The translations under genes were made by a program, and so were the position numbers. From assembly GCA_028291055.1 (NCBI GenBank), contig JAQGIP010000119.1, positions 1 to 55,704 on the forward strand: a stretch of DNA of 55,704 bases, in the 5' to 3' direction. The notes below the pieces were generated by a model. It had not been told where the DNA came from, did no database searches, and was given only the letters and a program-made list of their open reading frames with translations. Within the stretch, counting starts at the first letter, position 1. Each line of letters starts with the position of its first letter. This DNA comes from Caulobacter sp. (lineage in GTDB: Bacteria > Pseudomonadota > Alphaproteobacteria > Caulobacterales > Caulobacteraceae). Below are positions 45,630 through 54,605 of this stretch, one piece after another.

Positions 45630-46406
45630 TTAAGCGTCGTACCCCGGCGACTCCCGGTCGAGCAGGCGCAGGCAACCCGGCCAGGCCAGGCCGCCGATCA
45701 TGCCCATGCCCCGGCTCATCTGGCTCTTCACCTCGGCCTGGGCCGATTCCGGCGCGATCAGCACGTTGTCGCGCCCGATGGCCAGGGCCATGACCTGCTG
45801 CTTGCAGGCCCGCTCCAGGTAGAACATCTGGATCCAGCATTCGGCGGCCGTGGAGCCCACCGACAGGGTGCCATGGTTCCTCAGCATCATCAGCGTCTTG
45901 GTCTCGCCGAGGTCGGCGACCAGCCGCTCGCGTTCGTCGAGGTTCAGGGCGATGCCCTCATAGTCGTGATAGGCGAGGGATTGCAGCACGATCAGCGAAT
46001 GCTGGCTCAGCGGCAGAAGGCCCTCGGCATGGGCCGAGACGGCGACGCCCTGGTCGCTGTGCAGATGCATCACATAGTGGGCGTCTTCGCGCGCGGCATG
46101 GATGGCCGAGTGGATGGTGAAGCCCGCCGGATTGATGAAGTAGGGCGTGTCCTGGAGGATGTTGCCCTCCAGGTCGATCTTCACCAGCGACGACGCGGTG
46201 ATCTCGCCGAAGAACAGACCATAGGGATTGATCAGGAACTGATGCTCCGGCCCCGGGATACGGGCGGAGATGTGGGTGAAGATCATGTCGTCCCAGCCGT
46301 GCACCGCCACCAGGCGGTAAAGCGCGGCCAGGTCCACCCGCGCCTTCCACTCCTCGGCGCTGACCTTGTCCTTCATGGACCCGATTTGCATCGAACCGTC
46401 GGCCAT
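45630..46406 (-). CDS. Class II aldolase/adducin family protein
   Basis: 258 residues from ATG 46406 (GGGAGA upstream). A longer frame to 46532 exists but its leader overlaps the REPIN. Zinc-binding pattern: HxH in YVMHLHSDQGVAV and a later His in MMLRNHGTLSVG. Opening EEWKARVDLAALYRLVAVHG and DDMIFTHISARIPG fit the adducin-like subgroup. Reaction unknown; some relatives are aldolases or decarboxylases, but the subgroup is largely uncharacterised. Confidence 0.88.
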   Translation of the reverse strand: MADGSMQIGSMKDKVSAEEWKARVDLAALYRLVAVHGWDDMIFTHISARIPGPEHQFLINPYGLFFGEITASSLVKIDLEGNILQDTPYFINPAGFTIHSAIHAAREDAHYVMHLHSDQGVAVSAHAEGLLPLSQHSLIVLQSLAYHDYEGIALNLDERERLVADLGETKTLMMLRNHGTLSVGSTAAECWIQMFYLERACKQQVMALAIGRDNVLIAPESAQAEVKSQMSRGMGMIGGLAWPGCLRLLDRESPGYDA

Positions 46407-46502
46407 GACGCGTCTCCCGTTTTTCTGAGTTGGCGCAGGGTCGCGCCGGGGGGCCCGGAGGTCAAGTGAAGGGTGATCAGCGATTGGCCTGGCGGCATGC
46501 GC

Positions 46503-46582
46503 AAATGGGGACATGATCCTATTTCCGATCACGACCTGTCGACGGCACGCCCTCCGCCGGAAATAGGTTCATGTCCCCATTT
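46503..46582. repeat. REPIN-like inverted repeat, GGGGACA family, copy 3
   Basis: 24-bp arms (46503-46526 and 46559-46582) with one mismatch around a 32-bp loop. The arm core is AAATGGGGACATGATCCTAT. It starts 16 bp past the glycerol kinase stop and ends about 97 bp upstream of the class II aldolase start. Same design as 20475 and 41292. Confidence 0.88.
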
Positions 46583-46597
46583 CCCGCGTCGGCCGCT

Positions 46598-48091
46598 CTA
46601 GCCCCGCACCCTCGGCACCGCGTCCAGCCACCGCGCGTAGGCGGCCTCTCGAACGTGGCTGTCGGCCGACGGCGTCAGGTTCTCGGCGGCGGGGCGCGAT
46701 TTGGCAGCCTCTTCCACGTCCGCATAGACCCCCGCGCCAACCCCCGCGAACAGGGCCGCGCCCAGGGCCGTGGTCTCCTGGTAGCTGGCCCGGCACACCG
46801 GCAGGCCGGTCAGGTCGGCCAGGCGCTGCGAGAACCAGGCGCTCTTCGACATGCCGCCGTCGATACGCAGTTCGGCGTTCTTTCCGAACGACTTGGGGCT
46901 ATCGGCCCGCATCGCCTCGATCAGGTCGCGGGTCTGCAAGGCGCAGGCGTCGAACGCCGCCGAGGCGATCTCCGCGCGGCCTGAATCCCGTGTCATCCCG
47001 AAGATGGCGGCGCGCGCATCCGGGTCCCACCAGGGCGCGCCCAGGCCGGTGAAGGCCGGGACCATGACCACGCCATTGCCCTCCTTGGCCTGGCGGGCGA
47101 GCGCCTCGGCGCCCTGCGGCCCGCTGGCGATGCCCAGCCCCTCGCCCAGCCACTGGATGGCCGCGCCGGCGATGAAGATGGAGCCCTCCAGGGCATAGCT
47201 GGTATTGCCGTCCACCCGCGCCGCCACCGTGGTCAGCAGCCGCGACTTGGAATGGGCCAGGGTCGCGCCGGTGTTCAGCAGCATGAAGCAGCCGGTGCCG
47301 TAGGTGGCCTTCATCTCGCCGGCATGGATGCACCCCTGCCCCATCAGCGCCGCCTGCTGGTCGCCGGCCACGCCCCGGATCGGGATGGCGCGGCCCAGGA
47401 TGTCCGGGCTCATCTCGCCGAAGTCGCCGTTGCAGTCGAGAACCGTGGGCAGCAGGGCGGCAGGCACGTCCAACAACTTCAGCAATTCCGTCGACCAGTC
47501 CTGCTTGCCGATGTCGAACAGCAGGGTGCGCGAGGCGTTGGTGGCATCGGTCGCATGCACCTTGCCGCCGGTCAGCTTCCAGATCACCCAGCAATCCATC
47601 GTGCCGGCCAATAGCTCCCCCGCCTCGGCCCGCGCTCTCGCGCCCGGCACATCGTTCAGCAGCCAGGCGATCTTGGTGCCCGAGAAATAGGGATCCAGCA
47701 GCAGGCCGGTGATGGCGGTGACGGTCGGCTCGGCGCCCGCGGCCCGCAGCCGCTCGCAGGCATCGGCCGTGCGCCGGTCCTGCCACACGATGGCCGGGCG
47801 GATGGGGCGGCCCGTGGCCTTGTCCCAGATGACCACCGTCTCGCGCTGGTTGGTGATGCCGAGCGCGGCGATATCGGCCGCGTCGCGCCCGGACTTCTCC
47901 ACCGCTTCGCGCAGCACGGCCACGCAGGCGTTCCAGATCTCCTCGGCGTCGTGCTCGACCCAACCGTCGTGCGGATAGCTCTGGCGCAGCGGCCGGCTGG
48001 CGTCGCCCAGCGGCTTGCCCGCCGCGTCGAACAGGATGGCCCGGGTGCTGGTGGTGCCCTGGTCCAGGGCCAGGATCAGCGGTTCACCCAC
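46598..48091 (-). CDS. glpK: Glycerol kinase
   Basis: 497 residues from GTG 48091 (GGAGGA upstream), the standard length. Phosphorylates glycerol with ATP in the cytoplasm. Seen: FGGY-family N-terminal LILALDQGTTSTRAILFD, TNQRETVVIWDKATGRPI, DATNASRTLLFDI, FGEMSPDILGRAIPIRGVAG, and the second FGGY signature GMSKSAWFSQRLADLTGLPV. No glpD, glpF or glpR in the window, so regulation and uptake genes are elsewhere. Confidence 0.96.
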   Translation of the reverse strand: MGEPLILALDQGTTSTRAILFDAAGKPLGDASRPLRQSYPHDGWVEHDAEEIWNACVAVLREAVEKSGRDAADIAALGITNQRETVVIWDKATGRPIRPAIVWQDRRTADACERLRAAGAEPTVTAITGLLLDPYFSGTKIAWLLNDVPGARARAEAGELLAGTMDCWVIWKLTGGKVHATDATNASRTLLFDIGKQDWSTELLKLLDVPAALLPTVLDCNGDFGEMSPDILGRAIPIRGVAGDQQAALMGQGCIHAGEMKATYGTGCFMLLNTGATLAHSKSRLLTTVAARVDGNTSYALEGSIFIAGAAIQWLGEGLGIASGPQGAEALARQAKEGNGVVMVPAFTGLGAPWWDPDARAAIFGMTRDSGRAEIASAAFDACALQTRDLIEAMRADSPKSFGKNAELRIDGGMSKSAWFSQRLADLTGLPVCRASYQETTALGAALFAGVGAGVYADVEEAAKSRPAAENLTPSADSHVREAAYARWLDAVPRVRG

Positions 48092-48218
48092 GGCAAGTCC
48101 TCCAACGCATCGCGACCTCTTGGCTAAACATGAATCGCTAACCCTCTGGTTTAAACATGTTTTCACGCGGGTAGGTCAGGTTCAGACTCACTGAGTCGCG
48201 TTTTGCGGGGCTAACCGC

Positions 48219-49301
48219 GTGAGTGTCGCCGCCAAGTCCGATGTGATCCTGTCGCTGGCCGCGAGCCGCGATCCGGAGGACCGCGCCCGTCTGCTGACCT
48301 CGATCGTGGAGATGTGCGACGGCGCCGGCGAGGCCGAGATTCACAAGGTCCGCGACCTGCTGGGCTCGGTATTCCTAGGATTGGTCGCCCAAGCCGAACA
48401 CGACATCCGCCGCCGCTTGGCCGAGAAGATCGCCGACACCGCCTGGGCCCCCGCACCCCTGGTGCTGGCTCTGGCCCAGGACGACATCGAGGTGGCGCGC
48501 CCGATCATCGCCGCCAGCCCCGTGCTTCAGGATCATGACCTGATCCGGCTGCTGGTCGAAGCCACCCTGGACCACCAGATCGAGGTCGCGCGCCGCCCGC
48601 AGCTGGGCGCCCCCGTGGTCGAGGCCATCCTCCAGCAGAGCGAGCCGGCGGTGATGACCGCGCTCGCCGGCAACGACACCGCCGCCATTTCGCCCGAGGG
48701 CATGAACCGCCTGGTCGACGCCTCCAGGAAGGTGGTCGCCATGCGCTCGCCCCTGGTGCGCCACCCGCGCCTGTCGGCCGAGATGGCCCAGCGCCTCTAC
48801 ATCTGGGTCGGCCAGTCGCTGCGCACCGCCGTGGCCGCCCGCTTCCGCCTGGACGCCCAGGCCCTGGACAACGCCCTGGCCGACGCCGTGCGCGAGGCCC
48901 ACTCGGGCATGGACCCGGCGGCCGGCGTCACCGACAACGACACCAAGCTGATCGAGAAGCTGCATGCCGCCGGCCAGCTGCGCAGCGGCTTCCTGCTCAA
49001 GGTCCTGCGCGAGGGCAACCTCTCCCTCTTCGTGGCGGCCCTGGCCCGTCTCGGCAATTTCGAAACCGACCAGATCCAGCGCGCGCTCGACAGCGACCGC
49101 CCCGAGATCCTGGCCCTGGCCTGCGCCGCCGTGGGCATCGATCGCAGCGTCTATCCCTCTATCCTGGACGGCGTGCGCGCACTGAACCACAACCGCCCCG
49201 GCGGCGGCTCCGAAGGCATGCGCCGCGCGTCCGGCGCCTTCGGTCCCTTCGACCGCGACATCGCCGCCATGGCGTTCCGGCAGACGGCCAGTTCCGTCTA
49301 G
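48219..49301 (+). CDS. DUF2336 protein
   Basis: 360 residues from GTG 48219. A helical repeat protein (opening [20 protein letters not shown], then [20 protein letters not shown]; later [20 protein letters not shown] and [20 protein letters not shown]). This is the HEAT-like pattern of the DUF2336 family, which is common in Caulobacter relatives and uncharacterised. The next genes on the same strand are NAD kinase (35-bp gap) and an Hpt protein. Confidence 0.85.
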   Translation: MSVAAKSDVILSLAASRDPEDRARLLTSIVEMCDGAGEAEIHKVRDLLGSVFLGLVAQAEHDIRRRLAEKIADTAWAPAPLVLALAQDDIEVARPIIAASPVLQDHDLIRLLVEATLDHQIEVARRPQLGAPVVEAILQQSEPAVMTALAGNDTAAISPEGMNRLVDASRKVVAMRSPLVRHPRLSAEMAQRLYIWVGQSLRTAVAARFRLDAQALDNALADAVREAHSGMDPAAGVTDNDTKLIEKLHAAGQLRSGFLLKVLREGNLSLFVAALARLGNFETDQIQRALDSDRPEILALACAAVGIDRSVYPSILDGVRALNHNRPGGGSEGMRRASGAFGPFDRDIAAMAFRQTASSV

Positions 49302-49336
49302 CCCTGGGCCCGCGAACCGGGCAAAGCTCGACCCAG

Positions 49337-50119
49337 ATGTTCCAGGCCCAACCCTTCGTCACCCGCCTCTCCTTCAAGGCCAGCGACCGCCCCGAGGCGC
49401 AGGAGGCGCTTGCGCGGCTGTCGGAGCGCTATGGCGACGTGGGCCCGGAGAAGGCCCAGGTGGTGGTGGCCCTCGGCGGCGACGGCTTCATGCTGGAGAT
49501 GCTGCACGCCAACCTGGGCGAGCACCGGCCGATCTACGGCATGAACCGCGGCTCCGTCGGCTTCCTGATGAACGAGTATTCGGAAGATGGCCTGCTGGAG
49601 CGGATCAACGCCGCCGAGCGCGCCATCATCCACCCGCTGGCCATGGTCGCCATCGATAGCAGGCGCCGCCAGCACCGCGCGCTGGCCATCAATGAAGTCT
49701 CCCTGCTGCGCCAGACCCGCCAGACCGCCAAGCTGCGCATCTCCATCGACGGCAAGGTGCGCATGGCCGAACTGGTCTGCGACGGGGTGATGGTGGCCAC
49801 CCCCGCCGGATCGACCGCCTACAACCTCTCCGCCCACGGCCCGATCGTCCCGCTCGACGCCCGCGTGCTGGCGCTGACCCCCATCAGCGCCTTCCGCCCC
49901 CGCCGCTGGCGCGGCGCCCTGCTGTCCCACACCGCGCGGGTAACCATCGAGGTGCTCGAAGCCGAGAAGCGCCCGGTGTCCGCCGTGGCCGACAACCTCG
50001 AGGTGCGCGACATCGTCGAAGTGCATATCGGAGAGGACCGCGACATCAGCCTGTCGATGTTGTTCGACGCGGGGCGCAGCCTTGAGGAACGCATGCTGGC
50101 CGAACAGTTCTCGGCCTAG
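49337..50119 (+). CDS. nadK: NAD kinase
   Basis: 260 residues. Makes NADP from NAD and ATP. The GGDG motif (residues 47-50, [14 protein letters not shown]) provides the catalytic Asp49; NEVSLLR and [19 protein letters not shown] are the second family signature. Length fits short alphaproteobacterial NAD kinases. Essential housekeeping gene, in a run with DUF2336 and Hpt genes. Confidence 0.95.
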   Translation: MFQAQPFVTRLSFKASDRPEAQEALARLSERYGDVGPEKAQVVVALGGDGFMLEMLHANLGEHRPIYGMNRGSVGFLMNEYSEDGLLERINAAERAIIHPLAMVAIDSRRRQHRALAINEVSLLRQTRQTAKLRISIDGKVRMAELVCDGVMVATPAGSTAYNLSAHGPIVPLDARVLALTPISAFRPRRWRGALLSHTARVTIEVLEAEKRPVSAVADNLEVRDIVEVHIGEDRDISLSMLFDAGRSLEERMLAEQFSA

Positions 50120-50240
50120 AGTCGAGGGTGTGCTTGCCATTTTGCCGCAGGTTGTGGTGAGCGCTGACCTGCATCAGTTCCACCCGATATTAACTTCAGC
50201 GCTCTAACGTCCGTTCGGATAAGCGTACTCGGAGGCGACG

Positions 50241-50726
50241 TTGAGCCAGAATTCCACCACCCAGGTCATCCAACCGCCCAACGCCCTGCGTTTGAAGGTG
50301 GGCAGCCGTTTCGGCGCCCTGGACGCCGGCGCGATCGCCAAGGCGGAGGCGGCTTTGAAGAGCCTGTCGTCCAACTTCGCGCAGTGGCTGCAGGACGAGC
50401 TGACCAAGCTGGCCGCCGCGCGCGCGCGCATCACCACCGAGGGCATGACGCCGGAAACGGCCGAAGTCCTCTATATGCGCGCCCATGACATGAAGGGTCT
50501 GGGCACTACCTACGAGTTCCCGCTGATCACCCGCATCGCCGCATCGCTGTGCAAGCTGATCGACGAGCCGGCCACCCGCTGCGCCGCCCCCATGGTGCTG
50601 ATCGACGGCCACATCGACGCCATCAACGCGGCCGTGCGCGACAACATCAAGACCGACGACCACCCGGTCGGCAAGGCGCTGGTCGAAGCCCTCGAAGCCC
50701 GCGTGAAGGACCTCGGCTTCACCTAG
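50241..50726 (+). CDS. Hpt phosphotransfer domain protein
   Basis: 161 residues from TTG 50241. A single Hpt-type helical domain: the phosphoacceptor His82 in RAHDMKGLGTTYEFPLI fits the HxxKG core. It has no kinase or receiver domain, so it would shuttle phosphate between a hybrid kinase receiver and a response regulator. The hybrid kinase at 42942 is a possible partner only by proximity. The TTG start is supported by domain position. It overlaps the end of the convergent GH130-like gene by four bases. Confidence 0.82.
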   Translation: MSQNSTTQVIQPPNALRLKVGSRFGALDAGAIAKAEAALKSLSSNFAQWLQDELTKLAAARARITTEGMTPETAEVLYMRAHDMKGLGTTYEFPLITRIAASLCKLIDEPATRCAAPMVLIDGHIDAINAAVRDNIKTDDHPVGKALVEALEARVKDLGFT

Positions 50727-51850
50727 GCGAAGCGCGCCTTCGGCATCCGCGTGATCCTGCACGCCAGGTCCGCCTCGCCCGACGCCAGCAGATAGTGGTC
50801 GCCGGCGTCGAGGATGCCGGTCGTGAACACCACGCCGTCCAGATACATCTGGTGCTTGATCGGCTCCGTCAGTTCGGGTGACGGCGACAGCAGCGGCTTC
50901 TCGTCCTCGAGCCGCAGCAGCCGTGTGGGATCGTCCTTGTCCAGGATCGCCCAGAAGGTGCGGTAGACCCCCACCAGCCCCGACGCCTCCACCCCGTGAT
51001 AGAGCACCAGCCACCCCGCGTCGGTGAGGATCGGCTGGGCGCCGCCGCCGATCTTGCGGCTGGAGATGGAGTTGCGGCGCGGCCGGATGCCGGGCGTGTC
51101 GGCCGGCTTCCAATGCAGCCCATCCGGCGACCGCGCCAGGTTGATCGACGGCCCCGGCATATATTCGCTGCCCAGCGGATAGGCGAAATAGAGGTCGCCC
51201 AAGGGGCGCGTCAGGGCCCAGAAGGCGCCGTCCACCTTGCCCTCGAAGAACAGCATGTCCTTGTTCTGGTGGTCCAGGATGATGCCCTGCAGCTCATAGT
51301 CCAGGCCGTTGGCGGAGGTGTAGAGCACCGTCGAATGCCGCTCGGCGCTGACCGCGCAGGCGGTCATGTAATAAGTCCCCTCCACCAGGGTGATGCGGGC
51401 GTCCTCGATGCCGTACTGCTGGTAGGCCGTGGTCGGCGCGATGGCCTTGTCATAGTGGACCGCGACCACCTCGCGCGCATCCGGCGACAGCTCCACCGGC
51501 AGCAGCCACGACAGCGAGGTCAGCGCCATGATCCGGTGCGCCCCGCCGATCATGAACTTGCGCGGATCGCGCGCGTCCACCGTCTCCACGGGCCAGGCGT
51601 CCAGCGCCCACTGCCCCGGCGCGCACCAGCGCACGGCGCGGATCTGGCCGTCCTCCACCGGGCGGCGCAGCGCCTCGGCCACCCGCACCATCAGCAGCAG
51701 ATTGCCGTTCGGCAGCCGCGCGAAACCGGGGTTGAACGCCCCCAGCACATAGGTCTCGTCCGCGAAGCCGCCGCGCAGGGGCGAGCGCGACAGGTCCACG
51801 TCGTCGGGTCGGAAGACCAGGAAATCATCGCCGGTGTGCTTGGGAAACAT
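50723..51850 (-). CDS. GH130-like glycoside phosphorylase/hydrolase
   Basis: 375 residues from ATG 51850. Five-bladed beta-propeller features: FNPGFARLPNGNLLLMVRVA at the front and YGIEDARITLVEGTYYMTAC carrying the GxEDxRI motif with the catalytic Asp of GH130. LFFEGKVDGAFWALTRP and GGGAQPILTDAGWLVLYHGV also match GH130 blades. Known members phosphorolyse or hydrolyse beta-mannosides. The substrate here is inferred only from the family. Same strand as the DUF3089 hydrolase 36 bp upstream. Confidence 0.8.
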   Translation of the reverse strand: MFPKHTGDDFLVFRPDDVDLSRSPLRGGFADETYVLGAFNPGFARLPNGNLLLMVRVAEALRRPVEDGQIRAVRWCAPGQWALDAWPVETVDARDPRKFMIGGAHRIMALTSLSWLLPVELSPDAREVVAVHYDKAIAPTTAYQQYGIEDARITLVEGTYYMTACAVSAERHSTVLYTSANGLDYELQGIILDHQNKDMLFFEGKVDGAFWALTRPLGDLYFAYPLGSEYMPGPSINLARSPDGLHWKPADTPGIRPRRNSISSRKIGGGAQPILTDAGWLVLYHGVEASGLVGVYRTFWAILDKDDPTRLLRLEDEKPLLSPSPELTEPIKHQMYLDGVVFTTGILDAGDHYLLASGEADLACRITRMPKARFA

Positions 51851-51885
51851 GCGGGAAGAAGCGGCGGGCGGGGGGCCTGGTTCCA

Positions 51886-52968
51886 CTAACGTTTGAGGAA
51901 GGCGTCGGCGCGCGCCACCGCGTTGGCGCGCAGGTTCATATAGAAGAGGTTGTAGTCGTAGATGTGATAGACGCCGCCCCGCGTCAGCGGGTTGAGGAAC
52001 GGCGCCCCGATGGCGTCGAGCACCAGCATGCCGCCCTCGCATTTCGCCCCGGTGAAGCCCGGCAGCGGCGCGCCCAGCGGCCCGCCCCTCACCCCATGGA
52101 TGGCGCCCAGGTTGGCGGCCGCCGGGGCCGCGCCGTCCACCGTCCAGGTCAGCGGATTGACACACAGCATCCGGGGCTGGCGCGCCGCGGTCGCCGTCAT
52201 CTTGAGCATCTTCAGGTTCTCGTCGGAAACGGCCTGGCTGACGGTGTTGAAGTTGATGGCGCAGCCGGTTTGCGTGGCGTTCTCGCAGGCCGTCAGGCCG
52301 GGCTGCGTACCCGTGTCCATGAGATTGGAGCCGATCAGATAGGCGGCCACCACCCGCTTCCTCAGCGGCGAGCCGATGATGCGCTCGCGGATCAGCCGGA
52401 TCAGATGCATGGCGCCCTGGCTGTGGCCGGCCAGGATGAAGGGCCGTCCGTGGGTGCGCTTCAGGAATTCGTCGAAAGCGCGGCTCACGTCGCCATAGGC
52501 CAGGTCCAGCGCCGCCTTGCCGCTGCCGGTGTCGTCCTGGAAGGCGTAGAGGGTGGCCTGGCGATAGCGCGGCGCATACACCCGGCAGCAGCCGTTGAAC
52601 ACGCTGGCCTGGGCCCGCATCGTCCCGGCGTCGACGCCCGCCACCCCGGCCCCGCCCTGGTCCAGATAGGCCGCGTTCCAGCCCTCCTTGCCGAAATAGG
52701 TGGTCGGATGAACGAAGAAGACGTCGACCTTGGCGCCCGCCTGGCCGTCCGTGGAGCCGTCGGGCGCCACGTCCACCGCGTCCGCCCGATCCGGCAGTCC
52801 GGCCCAGGCGGCGTCATCGGCATAGTCGGGCGCGGGCGGCGCGGCGGCGGCGGAAAAGGGCTGGTCGGGTTTGAGGCCGGCGGTGGCAAGGCTGGTCTGG
52901 GCCAGGACCTGGGCCGCAAGGCTGAGAGCCAGGGTTGCTCCGGCAATGAGAACAATCAGTCTGCGCAT
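51886..52968 (-). CDS. DUF3089 alpha/beta-hydrolase, secreted
   Basis: 360 residues with a signal peptide (MRRLIVLIAGATLALSLAAQ, then VLAQ). Catalytic nucleophile in the GHSQGAMHL elbow. Other DUF3089 hallmarks: VDVFFVHPTTYFGKEGWNA, VYAPRYRQATLYAFQD, and the C-terminal YHIYDYNLFYMNLRANAVAR. Probably a periplasmic or extracellular esterase; substrate unknown. It sits directly upstream of the GH130-like gene, so the two may act together on a glycan (inference). Confidence 0.88.
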   Translation of the reverse strand: MRRLIVLIAGATLALSLAAQVLAQTSLATAGLKPDQPFSAAAAPPAPDYADDAAWAGLPDRADAVDVAPDGSTDGQAGAKVDVFFVHPTTYFGKEGWNAAYLDQGGAGVAGVDAGTMRAQASVFNGCCRVYAPRYRQATLYAFQDDTGSGKAALDLAYGDVSRAFDEFLKRTHGRPFILAGHSQGAMHLIRLIRERIIGSPLRKRVVAAYLIGSNLMDTGTQPGLTACENATQTGCAINFNTVSQAVSDENLKMLKMTATAARQPRMLCVNPLTWTVDGAAPAAANLGAIHGVRGGPLGAPLPGFTGAKCEGGMLVLDAIGAPFLNPLTRGGVYHIYDYNLFYMNLRANAVARADAFLKR

Positions 52969-52986
52969 GCCCGGCCTCCTTGCTGA

Positions 52987-53301
52987 CTATCGGCGTGGCG
53001 GCGCAACGAGTGTTTCCGCGGAACGCGCGCCATGCAGGATACGCCAAACAAATATCCCGGCGCCATCCGCCCTGGGCTCGTAGAAGATGACGTAGGGCCG
53101 GACGGCAAACGTGCGCGGCGCACCCTCAAGGTCCGGTCGCCTGCGTCCCATCATCGGCGCCTGCGCAAGCGTATCGAGAGTCTCGAACATGCCTCCGACG
53201 AAGCGCTCGGCGGTGGCCTTGGACGCCTCGGTCGCAATACGCTCCCAGATATCCTCGAGATCGCGGCGCGCCTCGCGAGAATAGATCAGGCGGCGAGCCA
53301 T
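52987..53301 (-). CDS. RelE/ParE-family toxin
   Basis: 104 residues. ParE fold: MARRLIYSREARRDLEDIWE, a central arginine-rich MMGRRRPDLEGAPRTFAVRP, YVIFYEPRADGAGIFVWRIL and a terminal HGARSAET. This is a ParE-type gyrase-inhibiting or RelE-type toxin scaffold; the C-terminal pattern fits ParE better. The gene begins six bases after the antitoxin stop. Confidence 0.88.
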   Translation of the reverse strand: MARRLIYSREARRDLEDIWERIATEASKATAERFVGGMFETLDTLAQAPMMGRRRPDLEGAPRTFAVRPYVIFYEPRADGAGIFVWRILHGARSAETLVAPPRR

Positions 53302-53307
53302 CGGGCG

Positions 53308-53505
53308 CTAGCGAGAGCGCATCGACCGCAGAAAGGCCTCGGGATCGATTTCCTCTACCTCGCCACGAGCGATCTGCTCGCGGGCGACGGCCAGCTTGGC
53401 CTCGATCTCATCATGCTGGTCGCGCAAAAAGGCTTCGACCTGAGCCTCTTCCGCGCCAGGCATCTCATTAACGGAGGCGGGCGTTGGGAAGGTGCGGGCT
53501 GTCAT
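53308..53505 (-). CDS. Antitoxin partner of the ParE-type toxin
   Basis: 65 residues from ATG 53505. Acidic, helical C-terminal half (FLRDQHDEIEAKLAVAREQI, then ARGEVEEIDPEAFLRSMRSR) and a poorly structured start. The C-terminus fits the toxin-neutralising helix of ParD-type antitoxins, but the usual ribbon-helix-helix DNA-binding N-terminus is not clear. Assigned by position and size. Confidence 0.72.
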   Translation of the reverse strand: MTARTFPTPASVNEMPGAEEAQVEAFLRDQHDEIEAKLAVAREQIARGEVEEIDPEAFLRSMRSR

Positions 53506-53544
53506 CAAAACAACCTACCACGCTTCCGCGCGAGCACGAATACG

Positions 53545-54333
53545 TCACCCGATCCCCGACAGCGGCTCCGCCACCGCGCCATATCCCGCGTCCGGCGGCA
53601 GCACCAGCACACCCCCGCCCTCGCGCCGCTCGACCACCGGCAGCACCGTCACCAGCGGCCGCGCCACGGCCCGCGCGATGGCGTCGTCGGCGCTCGACGC
53701 CTCGGCCAGCAGCTGCAAATTCATCCGCGTCGGGAAGATGATGGTGCGCTCGCCCTTCTCCTGCAGGGCCAGCGCCTCGGCGGGGGCGATCCATTCGGCG
53801 TCCACCGTCTCGCGGCCGTCGCAGACCGCCAGCTGCTCCTCCGAGGCCTTGGCCAGATAGAACCAGGTGTCGAAACGCTTGGGCATGATCGGCGGTGTGA
53901 TCCAGCGGGCGAACACCGTCAGCGCCGACAGGTCCAGCTTCAGGCCCAGTTCGCGCACCAGGTCGATCAGCGATCGGCGGTCGGCCTCGATGTCGGCGCG
54001 CGCCGCCGCCGCGCGGTCGTCGCCGGCGAAGGGGGCGTTGGTGGCCGCGTCGCGGGCCAGCAGCACGGCGGCCTCCTCATAGGCCTCGCGGATGGCGGCG
54101 ATGCGCAACCCCCGCTTCTCGGGCGCCACGGCGTCCCAGCCCACGGTATGGGCCTCCCAGGCCGGGTCCTCGTCCCCCGCATGGCTCTTGCCGCCCGGAA
54201 ACACCAGGGCCCCGGCGGCGAAGTCGATCTGGTGATGGCGCTTGACCATCAGCACCTCGAAGGCGGGCGTATCACGCACCATCAGTATGGTGGCGGCGGG
54301 GCGAATGGGCACGTCGGGCTTGGTGTCGGACAT
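53545..54333 (-). CDS. NUDIX hydrolase (NUDT19/CoA-pyrophosphatase-like)
   Basis: 262 residues from ATG 54333; in-frame ATGs upstream exist. The Nudix box is split by an insertion: GGKSHAGDEDPAWE then LRIAAIREAYEEAAVLLAR, giving the REAYEEAAV core with the metal-binding glutamates. The long insertion is typical of NUDT19-type enzymes that cleave CoA derivatives. Exact substrate not determinable from sequence. Confidence 0.85.
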   Translation of the reverse strand: MSDTKPDVPIRPAATILMVRDTPAFEVLMVKRHHQIDFAAGALVFPGGKSHAGDEDPAWEAHTVGWDAVAPEKRGLRIAAIREAYEEAAVLLARDAATNAPFAGDDRAAAARADIEADRRSLIDLVRELGLKLDLSALTVFARWITPPIMPKRFDTWFYLAKASEEQLAVCDGRETVDAEWIAPAEALALQEKGERTIIFPTRMNLQLLAEASSADDAIARAVARPLVTVLPVVERREGGGVLVLPPDAGYGAVAEPLSGIG

Positions 54334-54397
54334 GGCCCCAGCATCCGCCATGAAACACTTGTTCGGCAAGCGGGGTTTGCGAACCCCACCCCCTTAT

Positions 54398-54593
54398 CCG
54401 CTCGTCCCCGCGCAGGGTATGCACACATCTCTGAGCGCCCCGTTCCCCCCACTCCGCTCGTCCCCGCGCAGGCGGGGATCCAAGCTCACTCTCCGGAAGG
54501 GCGTTGCTCCATTGGGCGGTCCGCGCACGCCATCACAGCGACGCGCGCGTTCTGACAAGCCGCTTGGATCCCCGCCTTCGCGGGGACGAGCGG
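54398..54593. repeat. Inverted pair of tetraloop hairpins, CCGCTC family, copy 3, with a truncated extra copy
   Basis: A truncated left arm (54398-54416, CCGCTCGTCCCCGCGCAGG) precedes a complete pair: arms 54454-54485 and 54562-54593, 32 bp each, around a 76-bp loop. Outer CCGCTC/GAGCGG and the paired GC stem match 25273. It fills the gap between the NUDIX and DUF2336 genes. Confidence 0.85.
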
Positions 54594-54605
54594 ATGAGAG
54601 AGAGA

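Noticed and set aside
46407..46532. An upstream extension of the class II aldolase gene
   Set aside because: The added codons overlap a REPIN arm and a non-coding stretch, and ATG 46406 has a good ribosome-binding site.
48140..48160. A second CtrA-like site (TTTAAACCAGAGGGTTAG region)
   Set aside because: The spacing between half-sites is not seven and the second half lacks TTAA.
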